The notes under the pieces were generated by a model. The model was given only the letters and a program-made list of their open reading frames with translations. It searched no databases and was not told the origin of the DNA. A stretch of 64,000 nt of DNA from Halorientalis salina (GTDB lineage Archaea; Halobacteriota; Halobacteria; Halobacteriales; Haloarculaceae), in the NCBI RefSeq assembly GCF_005049285.1, contig NZ_SOSC01000005.1, positions 1-64,000 of the forward strand, in the 5' to 3' direction. A program made the translations under genes and the position numbers. Of this stretch, positions 10,078 to 17,685 are shown one piece after another (position 1 is the stretch's first letter; every line of letters begins with the position of its first letter).

Positions 10078-11256
10078 ATGGACCTGAAATCCCGAATCCG
10101 TCGACGCCGGCGAACAGGCACGACTGCCACGCTCGTCCTCGATTACGAGGCGATCAGTCCCATCGCCCACGTGTCCGAACCGACCGGCCGTGGTCCCGTG
10201 CTCGAACGGCTCCTCGATTACCTCGATCCGGTGTTCGACGGCGATTTGCCGCCGAACGCCTACGTCTGGGGACCCATCGGTGCCGGCAAATCGGCAGTCG
10301 TCACGGCGCTGTGGGCCAACCTCGCGGGGCAGCTCTCGGAGTCACAGTCGGTGATCCACACGACGACGCGGTCGCAGACGACCAACGCGCCACAGTTCGT
10401 CTACGTCGACAGCCGCGAAGCGAGCAGCACCTTCGCACAGTACCGCGCGATTCTGGACGCCATCTCCGACGAGTCCGTCCCGGAGAAGGGCATCGGGACG
10501 GACACGCTGGAGACCCGACTGACAAACTCGCTCCGGGCCGGCGGCGCCAGCGTCCTCGTCGCCGTCGACCACGTCGGCGAGCCCGAAACCCCCGACCTCG
10601 CGACCGTCGCCGACCGGCTCGATTCCCTCGGCGCGTCGCTCACGTGGGTCGCGGTCGGACGGACGAATCCCGAGACCCTCGCTGTCGATCTGCCGCCGGA
10701 ACGCATCGAACTGCCCGCGTATCGACGCCACGATCTGGTCGACATCCTCACGAGTCGGGCCTCGGAGGGGCTGGCCGAACGCGCCCTCCAGCACGAACAG
10801 ACCCGCGATATCGCCGACTGGGCCGAGGGCAACGCCCACGACGCCTTCGCGGCGCTGTTCGGGGCTGCCGACCGCGCCGCGCGGAAGGGCCGCTCGCGCA
10901 TCCACAGCGAGGACATCACCGCGGGCATGATGGACGTGCCGCGACCCTGCAGTTCGCTCGGTCGCGTCATGGCACTGCCGCAGAATCGACAGCTGGTGTT
11001 GCGAACGTTCGTCGACCTCGACGAACACGCCCGCGAGTCCGTCGAGCGGACGACCGAGGCCATCGCCGACGCCGCTTCGGTCGATCTCACCCCCGGCACC
11101 GTCAAGCGATTCCTCTACGAACTCGCTGAGACCGGCATCATCGAACGCGTCCAGCGGGAAACCGGCGACGACTCCCACGGCCGTCCCCCGAGCCGCGTCG
11201 AACCGCGGTTCCCGATCACCGTGTTCCGACGCCTCTACGACATCCGGACTGAGTGA
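10078..11256 (+). CDS. Orc1/Cdc6-family AAA+ protein with degenerate Walker B
   Basis: A 392-residue relative of archaeal origin-binding proteins. The Walker A motif GPIGAGKS is at residues 65-72. The place of Walker B reads VLVAVDHVG near 159-167, where active family members have an acidic DE pair; here the second acidic residue is His. A sensor-like region and C-terminal winged helix (about 290-390, with SVDLTPGTVKRFLYEL) follow. Haloarchaea encode many such paralogues and most are not tied to an active origin. I found no origin-recognition-box-like repeats next to it, so a replication role is not supported here. Confidence 0.85.
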   Translation: MDLKSRIRRRRRTGTTATLVLDYEAISPIAHVSEPTGRGPVLERLLDYLDPVFDGDLPPNAYVWGPIGAGKSAVVTALWANLAGQLSESQSVIHTTTRSQTTNAPQFVYVDSREASSTFAQYRAILDAISDESVPEKGIGTDTLETRLTNSLRAGGASVLVAVDHVGEPETPDLATVADRLDSLGASLTWVAVGRTNPETLAVDLPPERIELPAYRRHDLVDILTSRASEGLAERALQHEQTRDIADWAEGNAHDAFAALFGAADRAARKGRSRIHSEDITAGMMDVPRPCSSLGRVMALPQNRQLVLRTFVDLDEHARESVERTTEAIADAASVDLTPGTVKRFLYELAETGIIERVQRETGDDSHGRPPSRVEPRFPITVFRRLYDIRTE

Positions 11257-11321
11257 GCGGTCTCACCGCTTGATTCGCGTCCGGTCCCCGGTACCACCTG
11301 CGCCGCCACTGTCGCGGTCCC

Positions 11322-12290
11322 TCACCTGCGGATTCGGGACCGATCACCAGTGCCGGCGGTCCTCGCACTCGCCAATGCCCCCATCACGCCCACGTCGTCC
11401 CCCAGATTCGTCAGTTGCAGGTCCGGCACGTTCGACATGACCACGTCGTCCAACCGGTCCCGAACCGGGTCGATCACCTGCTCGGAGTTGTGCAACGCGA
11501 CAGCCCCGCCGACGTAGACGGCCAGTGGCGCGTACGCGTGGACGACGTTCGCGATCCCGATCGTGTTCCACTCGGTGATCCGTTCGAGCACGTGATCGGC
11601 CAGCGGGTCGTCGCCCGCAGCGGCGAAGAGATCCGACGCAGCGAACTTCGGGTCGGCGACGGACAGGTCCGTCTCGATGTCCGTGGTCTCGTGGAGGTAC
11701 TCGGCGTAGTAGGGGATGTTGCTCCCCGAGCAGTACGCCTCCCAGTGGCCGTCCTTGCCACAGCCACAGGTGAGTCGCCCCTCGGGATCGACCGTCAGGT
11801 GGCCGACCTCGCCGGCGTTGCCGTCCCACCCCGTGAGGACGTGGCCGTCGACGCAGACGCCGGCCCCGATGCCCGTGGAGATGGTCAGGTACACCATGTC
11901 GTCCGGGTTGCGGTCGCTGTGGAACCGCTCGCCGATGACCGCAGCGACCGTGTCGTTGTGGAGGTAGACCCGATCGCTGTCGATCAAGTTCTCGATCGGC
12001 CCCGTCAGCGGGATGCGGTCGATGGTCTCGGGGAGGTTCGCGGGCTGTTGCACCTCGCCGGCAGCCAGGTCGAGCGGGCCGATAGCGCCGATACCGACCG
12101 CGCGGATCGCCGTCGGGTCCGCTCCCGCGGTCGCGCAGGCCGTCCGGAGCGAATCGAGGACCGCTTCGGTCACCGTGATGCCGCTGGGACCCTGTGGCGT
12201 GTCGCGTCGGTCCTGCCCGAGGACCGTCCCGTCCTCGTCGGCGACCACGGCGCGGAGGTTCGTCGCCCCGAGGTCGACTCCCGCGTACAT
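11322..12290 (-). CDS. ROK-family sugar kinase (probable glucokinase)
   Basis: A 322-residue ROK kinase. The ATP-binding start is MYAGVDLGATNLRAVVADED; the sugar-binding zone is GNAGEVGHLTVDPEG followed by the zinc motif CGCGKDGHWEAYC. I start it at ATG 12290 rather than the TTG four codons upstream because the family begins at this point. It lies beside pyruvate kinase, aldehyde dehydrogenase and KDG kinase genes, which suggests a role in hexose use. The exact sugar cannot be fixed from sequence; the main haloarchaeal glucose route oxidises glucose before phosphorylation. Confidence 0.88.
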   Translation of the reverse strand: MYAGVDLGATNLRAVVADEDGTVLGQDRRDTPQGPSGITVTEAVLDSLRTACATAGADPTAIRAVGIGAIGPLDLAAGEVQQPANLPETIDRIPLTGPIENLIDSDRVYLHNDTVAAVIGERFHSDRNPDDMVYLTISTGIGAGVCVDGHVLTGWDGNAGEVGHLTVDPEGRLTCGCGKDGHWEAYCSGSNIPYYAEYLHETTDIETDLSVADPKFAASDLFAAAGDDPLADHVLERITEWNTIGIANVVHAYAPLAVYVGGAVALHNSEQVIDPVRDRLDDVVMSNVPDLQLTNLGDDVGVMGALASARTAGTGDRSRIRR

Positions 12291-12444
12291 GTGCGGGGGC
12301 AAATGGCCCTGTCGTACTTAAGCGCGTTCGATGACCGAGACGGTGTGAGTAACGGCTAGGCAGTCGAGACGTAACTGAGGGAGTCTCGGGAACTGTCGAA
12401 GAACACGCGCTCGCGACGAGCGACTACCAGCCGCCCGCCTGGCT

Positions 12445-14202
12445 CTAGACCGTGTCTTCCTCGCGGTGACCGACGGTATCCTCGTAGACGACGCCACGTT
12501 CCGCGTCGAGCGTGACGACGGTCCCGTCGGCGACGCCCTCGGGCAGGTCGGCGTCGGCGATCGCCGGCACGTCGATCTCGCGGGCGACGATCGCGGCGTA
12601 GCCGGTAACGCCCCCGTGGCCGTCGATGATACCCCCGAGTTTCGAGAGGTCGCCGTCGAACTCCCCGTCGAACCCATCGGGCACGGCGAGAATCGCGCCG
12701 TCGGGCACCGACGAGAGATCGCCGTCGCCGACGTGGGCGAGCGGTCCGGAGACGAGGCCGTCCACGACCGACCGGCCGGAGGCGACCGTTTCGGCGGCGA
12801 CGTGGACCTTGAGCATGTTCGCCGTGTCCAGGCCTTCGAGTTCGGTCATCATCCCGGAGAGAACGACGACGGTTTCGCCGGCCTCGGCCGCGCCCGCGTC
12901 GATCGCCGACTGGACTGCCGTCTGAATGACGGCGTCGGCACCGCCCTCCGTGTAGGGGGTGTACTTGGGCTGGATGCCCCACGAGAGCGCGAGCTGACGG
13001 CGGACGCGCTCGCTGGGCGTCGCGGCGACGACCGGCATGTCCGGCCGGTACTTCGCGGCTTTGAGCGCGGTGTAGCCCGATTCGGAGGCGGCGACGATGG
13101 CGCTGGCGTCCACGTCGCGTGCGAGGTAGCGCGCCGACCGCGCCAGCGCGTCGGTTCGGGTCGTCCCGGCGGCCGGCACGCGCTGTTCGCGGGACTCGGC
13201 GTACTCCTCGCTTCCCTCCACGTCGCGGACGATGCGGTCCATCGTCTCGACGACCCTGATCGGGTGGTCGCCGATGGCCGTCTCACCCGAGAGCATGACC
13301 GCGTCCGTCCCGTCGAGGACGGCGTTGGCCACGTCCGAGGCCTCGGCGCGAGTGGGCCGGCGCGCGTGGACCATCGAGTCGAGCATCTCGGTGGCGGTGA
13401 TGACCGGCACGCCCGCCGCGTGGCACTTCCGGATGATGCGTTTCTGGATGAGCGGCACCTCCTCCATGGGACACTCCACGCCGAGGTCGCCGCGGGCGAC
13501 CATGACCCCGTAGGCCTCGTCGACGATGGAATCCAGGTTCTCGACGGCCCCCGCACGCTCGATCTTGGCGATGATCGGGATGTCCCCGCCGAGGTCGTCG
13601 ATGTGTTTGCCGATCTCGTAGACGTCCTGTCCGTCGCGGACGAAACTCGCCGCGACGAAGTCGGCCTCCTTCTCGACGGCGACCGCCAGTTCCTCGCGGT
13701 CCTGTTCGGTGATGGTCGGCAGGTCCAGGTCGACGCCGGGGACGTTGACCCCCTTTCGCCCGCCGAGTTCGCCGCCGTCCTCGACGCGGGCGATCACGGC
13801 GTCGCCCTCGACCGCCTGGACCGTCGTCTCGATGCGCCCGTCGTCCAGCAGGACGCGGTCGCCCGACTCGACGGCCGTGATGGACATCGAGAGCCCGATC
13901 TCCTCGGGCGTGGCCTCCTCGCCGGAGACGAACCTGACGGTCGACCCCGCCTCGACGTAGATGGGGTCGTCGATCGGTGCGGTACGGACCTCCGGCCCGG
14001 CGATGTCGTGGACGACCGGGACGGGGGCCGAGAGTTCGCCGCTGACCTCGCGGACGCGGTCGATGAGGGCTGCGCGTTCCTCCGGGGTGCCGTGGCTGGC
14101 GTTCATCCGGACGACGTCCATGCCCGCCTCGATCAGTCCCCGCAACTGTTCACGTGAGTCCGATGCCGGACCGATAGTACAGACGATTTTCGCGTTTCGC
14201 AT
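12445..14202 (-). CDS. pyk: Pyruvate kinase with C-terminal PEP-utiliser-like domain
   Basis: Makes pyruvate and ATP from phosphoenolpyruvate and ADP, the last step of lower glycolysis. MRNAKIVCTIGPASDS, VRMNASHGTPEE and IIAKIERAGAVENLD are classic pyruvate kinase motifs, and ITATEMLDSMVHARRPTRAE is the substrate region. At 585 residues it is about 110 longer than a minimal enzyme. The extra C-terminal part (about 475-585) resembles the phosphohistidine domain of PEP-utilising enzymes, but the usual TSHAA is TGYAA, so the phosphorylatable His is missing. Start supported by the Shine-Dalgarno at 14210-14214. Confidence 0.96.
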   Translation of the reverse strand: MRNAKIVCTIGPASDSREQLRGLIEAGMDVVRMNASHGTPEERAALIDRVREVSGELSAPVPVVHDIAGPEVRTAPIDDPIYVEAGSTVRFVSGEEATPEEIGLSMSITAVESGDRVLLDDGRIETTVQAVEGDAVIARVEDGGELGGRKGVNVPGVDLDLPTITEQDREELAVAVEKEADFVAASFVRDGQDVYEIGKHIDDLGGDIPIIAKIERAGAVENLDSIVDEAYGVMVARGDLGVECPMEEVPLIQKRIIRKCHAAGVPVITATEMLDSMVHARRPTRAEASDVANAVLDGTDAVMLSGETAIGDHPIRVVETMDRIVRDVEGSEEYAESREQRVPAAGTTRTDALARSARYLARDVDASAIVAASESGYTALKAAKYRPDMPVVAATPSERVRRQLALSWGIQPKYTPYTEGGADAVIQTAVQSAIDAGAAEAGETVVVLSGMMTELEGLDTANMLKVHVAAETVASGRSVVDGLVSGPLAHVGDGDLSSVPDGAILAVPDGFDGEFDGDLSKLGGIIDGHGGVTGYAAIVAREIDVPAIADADLPEGVADGTVVTLDAERGVVYEDTVGHREEDTV

Positions 14203-14209
14203 TGATGTT

Positions 14210-14214
14210 CCTCC
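14210..14214 (-). promoter_or_regulatory. Ribosome-binding site of pyk
   Basis: GGAGG on the minus strand with a seven-base spacer to the pyk ATG at 14202. It fixes the start codon and shows that pyk has a leader, unlike many leaderless genes in the window. Confidence 0.65.
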
Positions 14215-14218
14215 GGTG

Positions 14219-14242
14219 CTGGTCCGGCTGTTTCAGGACCAG
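14219..14242 (-). promoter_or_regulatory. Hairpin in the pyk leader
   Basis: CTGGTCC at 14219-14225 is exactly complementary to GGACCAG at 14236-14242, giving a seven-base-pair stem with a ten-base loop in the pyk leader, four bases upstream of the ribosome-binding site. It could modulate translation or be a protein site; a chance hairpin in G+C-rich DNA cannot be excluded. Confidence 0.35.
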
Positions 14243-14314
14243 TCGCGTTCGATAGCCCTTGTCGCTGAAGGGAGATAGTGTTGTCCGCGTCGTCTCGAAA
14301 AATTGTCTTTCGTC

Positions 14315-15742
14315 CTACAGGACGATGCTCTTCGTGGTGACGAACTCCTCGATGCTGTACCCCAGGCCCTCGCGCCCGATGCCGGAGTCCTTGACGCCGC
14401 CGAAGGGGATGTCGCCCAGACCGTGGGACGGCGCGCCGTTGATGCGGACCGCGCCGGCCTCGATGCGCTCGGCCAGGTCCATCGCGCGGTCGTAGTCCTT
14501 GGTGAACACCGACGCGTCCAGCCCCATGTCGCCGGCGTTGGCGATGTCCAGGGCCTCGGCTTCGTCCTCGAATTTCGTCACGACGGCGACGGGACCGAAC
14601 TGCTCCTCGTGGATGAGGCGGGCGTCGTGGGGGACGTTCGCGAGCAGCGTCGGCTCGAAGAACTGCCCGTCTCGGTCGCCACCTCGAACCAGATCGGCCC
14701 CTTTGTCGACGGCGTCCTCGACGAGTTCCTCGACGTAGTCGGCCTGGTCCTCGCTGATGAGCGGGCCGAGCGTGGTCTTCTCGTCGAAGAGGTCGCCGGC
14801 CTCCCAGTTGTCCATCTCCGTGTCGAGCATGTCGACCATCTCGTCGTGGACCCCCTCGTGAGCGAGGACGCGGGAAACCGCCGAACAGCGCTGCCCGGCG
14901 TACTTGAACGACCCCTTGGCACACTGACCGACCGCGTCGGTGAGGTCGGCGTCCTCGAAGACGATGGCCGGCGCGTTGCCGCCCAGTTCCATGTGGAGGT
15001 TGACCATGCCGCTCTCGCGGGCGACGTGTTTGCCCGCCGCCGAGGAGCCGGTCATCGCGATGGCGTCGATGCGGTCGTCGCCGGAGAGCACGTCACCGAT
15101 GGCGCTGGCGCGACCCGCGACGTAATTGAAGCCGCCGTCGGGCAGGTCCGCCTCCTCGATGCAGTCGGCGAGGACGGCCGCGCTGACGGGCGTCTTCGTC
15201 GCGGGCTTGAGGACCACGCTGTTGCCGCCGGCGATGGCGGGCGCGACCTGGAGTGCGGTCGTCGCGAGGGGGTAGTTGTACGGTGTGAGACACAGAACCG
15301 TTCCCACCGGCTGGGGCTTGACGATGGCTTTCCAGCCCTCGTGGCCCGCGGTCGTGCCTTCGAGGAACTCGCCCTGGAGGTCGTGAACCTCCTCGACGGC
15401 GCGGCGGAAGCGCTCGACGGCCGAGTCGACCTCACCGCGTGCGGACGAAATCGGCTTGCCGGCCTCGCGGACGATGATGTCCGCGAGTTCCTCCTTGCGG
15501 GATTCGATCTCGTCGGCGATGGTCTCCAGCCACTCGGCGCGCTGGACGAGCGTCGTCTCGCGCATCGCCCGCTGTGCCCGATAGGCGGCGTCGATCGCCT
15601 CGCGTGCCTCGTCGGGCCCGGCCGCACCGACCGTCGCGAACGTCCCGCCGTCCGCGAGGTCCGTGACTTCGAGCACCTCGTCGTCGGTCTCGAATTTCCC
15701 CTCTACGAAGATGTCGTCCGGATACTGTCGTGACGTGGCCAT
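14315..15742 (-). CDS. NAD(P)-dependent aldehyde dehydrogenase, probable non-phosphorylating GAPDH
   Basis: A 475-residue aldehyde dehydrogenase. Catalytic Cys286 is in KYAGQRCSAVSRVL and the general base Glu252 in HMELGGNAP; GTVLCLTPYNYPLA and TGSSAAGKHV line the active site and cofactor pocket. The GQRC(S/T)A context is typical of GAPN-type enzymes, which oxidise glyceraldehyde 3-phosphate directly to 3-phosphoglycerate. Its place between pyk and kdgK supports that role, but lactaldehyde or another aldehyde remains possible. A purine-rich GGAGGAGGG lies about 16 bases before the start. Confidence 0.85.
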   Translation of the reverse strand: MATSRQYPDDIFVEGKFETDDEVLEVTDLADGGTFATVGAAGPDEAREAIDAAYRAQRAMRETTLVQRAEWLETIADEIESRKEELADIIVREAGKPISSARGEVDSAVERFRRAVEEVHDLQGEFLEGTTAGHEGWKAIVKPQPVGTVLCLTPYNYPLATTALQVAPAIAGGNSVVLKPATKTPVSAAVLADCIEEADLPDGGFNYVAGRASAIGDVLSGDDRIDAIAMTGSSAAGKHVARESGMVNLHMELGGNAPAIVFEDADLTDAVGQCAKGSFKYAGQRCSAVSRVLAHEGVHDEMVDMLDTEMDNWEAGDLFDEKTTLGPLISEDQADYVEELVEDAVDKGADLVRGGDRDGQFFEPTLLANVPHDARLIHEEQFGPVAVVTKFEDEAEALDIANAGDMGLDASVFTKDYDRAMDLAERIEAGAVRINGAPSHGLGDIPFGGVKDSGIGREGLGYSIEEFVTTKSIVL

Positions 15743-15989
15743 ACTACCACGTACGCCCTCCTCCCGTAAAGAGTTTACTCAAAATCGAATTAATATCTAT
15801 CAGCCATGTGTGACAACCCAGACCATAATTCACTCGTGGGCAAATAGGCGTTATATCGGCTGAAGGAGTCGTTTACCCGCAGAGATTCGGTAGCACAATC
15901 AGAGGATTACCGAGAACAGTCGGTCATTACGAATGTACGCTCTGGCGAGAGGACAGCAGTTCGACGGTACCGTCAGTAAAACTGGTGTC

Positions 15990-16943
15990 CTAGCGGGAAA
16001 GTTCGGTTTCCTCGCCGTCGATGACCCGGTCGACGGCGGTCGGCGTGACCACGGCGATGTCGCCCGGGACGGTGCGTTTCAGGGCCGCCGTCGCGGTCCC
16101 GTACTCCAGCGCGTCGGGGACGGTACCGTCCCGTAATCGCTCGGCAAGGAATCCGCCCACGAAGGCATCACCGGTCCCGACCGGGTGCGCGTCGCCGGCC
16201 GCGAACGCCGGCTGCTCGACGACCGCACCGTCGAAGACGGCGAGTACCCCCTCGCTGCCGCGAGTGACGATCGTCGTCTCGAAGCCGTACTCCCCGGCCA
16301 GACCGCGAGCCACCGACTCGGCCGATCCGGATCGGTCCAGGACCGTCTCGGCGTCGCGCTCGGCGACGACGAGCACGTCGACGAGCGGGAGGAGGTCGGT
16401 CAGCGTCTCACGGGCATCGGCCGGCGACCAGAGCTTCGACCGGTAGTTCAGGTCGAACGCCGTCGTCGTCCCCGCCTCGCGGGCGAGCGAAAGCAGGTCC
16501 TTCGTCGTCGTCGCCAGCGTCTCTGAGAGCGCCGGCGTGATACCAGTCGTGTGGAACGCAGTGGCGCGCTCGATGCGGTCGGTCGGGAGTTCCGCGGCCG
16601 TAGCCGTCCGGACGGCGGCGTGGTCCCGGTCGTAGACGACGGTCGAACCGCGCGGCTGGTCCCCGGTTTCGAGGTAGTACGTTCCCTGTCGGCCCTCGTC
16701 GGCCCAGACGACCGCGGCGTCGACGCCGTGGCGTCGGAGCGACCCCGTCACCCGTCGGCCGGGCGGCGAGTCCGGGAGTTTCGACAGCCAGGTGGCGTCC
16801 AGGCCGAGGCGCGCCGCGGCGGCGGCGACGTTGCTCTCGGCCCCGGCGGCGTGGACCCGGAACCGGTCGGCGGTCTCGATGGGCGTGTCTCCGGGCGGGG
16901 AGAGTCGGAGCATCGTCTCCCCGAAGGTCACGAGGTCGGGCAT
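15990..16943 (-). CDS. kdgK: 2-Keto-3-deoxygluconate kinase (PfkB family)
   Basis: Phosphorylates 2-keto-3-deoxygluconate to KDPG in the semi-phosphorylative Entner-Doudoroff route of haloarchaea. A 317-residue PfkB kinase: [18 protein letters not shown] at the start, [14 protein letters not shown] in the substrate lid, and the catalytic [17 protein letters not shown] near residue 255. The opening and length match KDG kinases better than other PfkB members. The 247-base gap to the ALDH gene (15743-15989) shows no gene, so kdgK may have its own terminator and need not share the message. Confidence 0.85.
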   Translation of the reverse strand: MPDLVTFGETMLRLSPPGDTPIETADRFRVHAAGAESNVAAAAARLGLDATWLSKLPDSPPGRRVTGSLRRHGVDAAVVWADEGRQGTYYLETGDQPRGSTVVYDRDHAAVRTATAAELPTDRIERATAFHTTGITPALSETLATTTKDLLSLAREAGTTTAFDLNYRSKLWSPADARETLTDLLPLVDVLVVAERDAETVLDRSGSAESVARGLAGEYGFETTIVTRGSEGVLAVFDGAVVEQPAFAAGDAHPVGTGDAFVGGFLAERLRDGTVPDALEYGTATAALKRTVPGDIAVVTPTAVDRVIDGEETELSR

Positions 16944-17057
16944 ACGATGACGCTGGTCGTGGACGTAGTTAAATGACGAGGCAGCCGCGGGCGAAACGCG
17001 CCGACGGGCGAGCGGGAAAACGGGGACCGGTCGCGGCCGCTCGGCCGTCTGGAGGGG

Positions 17058-17228
17058 CTACCGCCGCTCCGTGACGACGACGGCCTCGTTGGACTGGAGC
17101 CACGCCCGGTGGTTCTGCCGGTCGTAGATGATGACGCCGTCACCGGCTTCCAGTTCCACGAATCGGTCGTCCTGCCTTGGGCCTCCGGCGGGTTGCTCGG
17201 TCGTATCGTCCGTTGGTTCTACTGACAT
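17058..17228 (-). CDS. Small haloarchaeal protein (DUF7331-like)
   Basis: A 56-residue acidic protein starting at ATG 17228 (MSVEPTDDTTEQPAGG). The conserved half reads VELEAGDGVIIYDRQNHRAW, which I recall from a widespread haloarchaeal family of unknown function (DUF7331). It has no membrane segment and no cysteines. A promoter-like TTTATCA and a 17-bp palindrome lie upstream. Confidence 0.65.
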   Translation of the reverse strand: MSVEPTDDTTEQPAGGPRQDDRFVELEAGDGVIIYDRQNHRAWLQSNEAVVVTERR

Positions 17229-17271
17229 TGGGGGCAGTTGTCCTGCGACAGGAACACCTACTCGCCGTGCC

Positions 17272-17282
17272 ATGATAAACGT
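17272..17282 (-). promoter_or_regulatory. TATA box of the DUF7331-like gene
   Basis: AACGTTTATCA on the minus strand, about 45 bases before the start codon. It lies directly beside the palindrome at 17295-17311, which therefore sits where an archaeal activator, or a repressor of transcription-factor B binding, would act. Confidence 0.4.
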
Positions 17283-17294
17283 TACCAAACTCCA

Positions 17295-17311
17295 CAGTAA
17301 CGCCGTTACTG
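17295..17311. promoter_or_regulatory. 17-bp perfect palindrome, candidate operator
   Basis: CAGTAACG-C-CGTTACTG: two perfect eight-base arms around one base. It lies between the 80-residue gene and the DUF7331-like gene, about 12 bases upstream of the latter's TATA box. Another GTTAC half-site occurs at 17281-17285. Confidence 0.55.
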
Positions 17312-17332
17312 GGACGTGACTCCGGGTCGCGG

Positions 17333-17575
17333 TCAGTCGTCGGACCGGCCGTATCCCTGGTTTTCGATACACTGTCGCATTTCGGCCTCGTCGTAGTGTT
17401 TGTGGAGGCGCGTGGGCGTATCACAGTAGAACGTCTCCCCGTCCCAGCGCAGCGTGACCTCCGTCTCCGTTCCGAGCGTTTCCGTCCGGACCACAATGCG
17501 GCGACCGTCCTTGAGCGCCGCCAGGAACTCGTCGGCGTGTAGTTCTCCCGCGGCGACGTGTAGTGGTTCGGGCAT
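17333..17575 (-). CDS. Small haloarchaeal protein of unknown function
   Basis: An 80-residue protein, MPEPLHVAAGELHADEFL at the start. A predicted beta-rich middle (RIVVRTETLGTETEVTLRWD, then ETFYCDTPTRLHKH) and an amphipathic C-terminal helix are visible. I do not recognise a function. It is divergent from the flavin oxidoreductase, with the long inverted repeat 17598-17665 between them, so the two may share a regulator. Confidence 0.6.
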   Translation of the reverse strand: MPEPLHVAAGELHADEFLAALKDGRRIVVRTETLGTETEVTLRWDGETFYCDTPTRLHKHYDEAEMRQCIENQGYGRSDD

Positions 17576-17597
17576 CAGCCCTAGCTACGTCGAGGCC

Positions 17598-17665
17598 CCC
17601 AATCAGTGTTGGTTCCCGGGACGCCTGTGTACTCGTCGCTCCAGACCGGGACAACACTGATTGGG
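17598..17665. promoter_or_regulatory. 14-bp inverted repeat with 40-base spacer in a divergent promoter
   Basis: CCCAATCAGTGTTG at 17598-17611 is repeated exactly, inverted, at 17652-17665. Past the arms both sides continue inward with a related CCGGGA stretch. The repeat fills the space between the small gene starting at 17575 and the oxidoreductase starting at 17686. It looks like two operator copies for divergent control. Confidence 0.6.
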
Positions 17666-17685
17666 CCACTCATGGTGTGAACGAT

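Noticed and set aside
14315-15742. Naming the aldehyde dehydrogenase succinate-semialdehyde dehydrogenase
   Set aside because: The GQRCSA context and the pyk/kdgK neighbours fit a GAPN-type enzyme better, though substrate is unproven.
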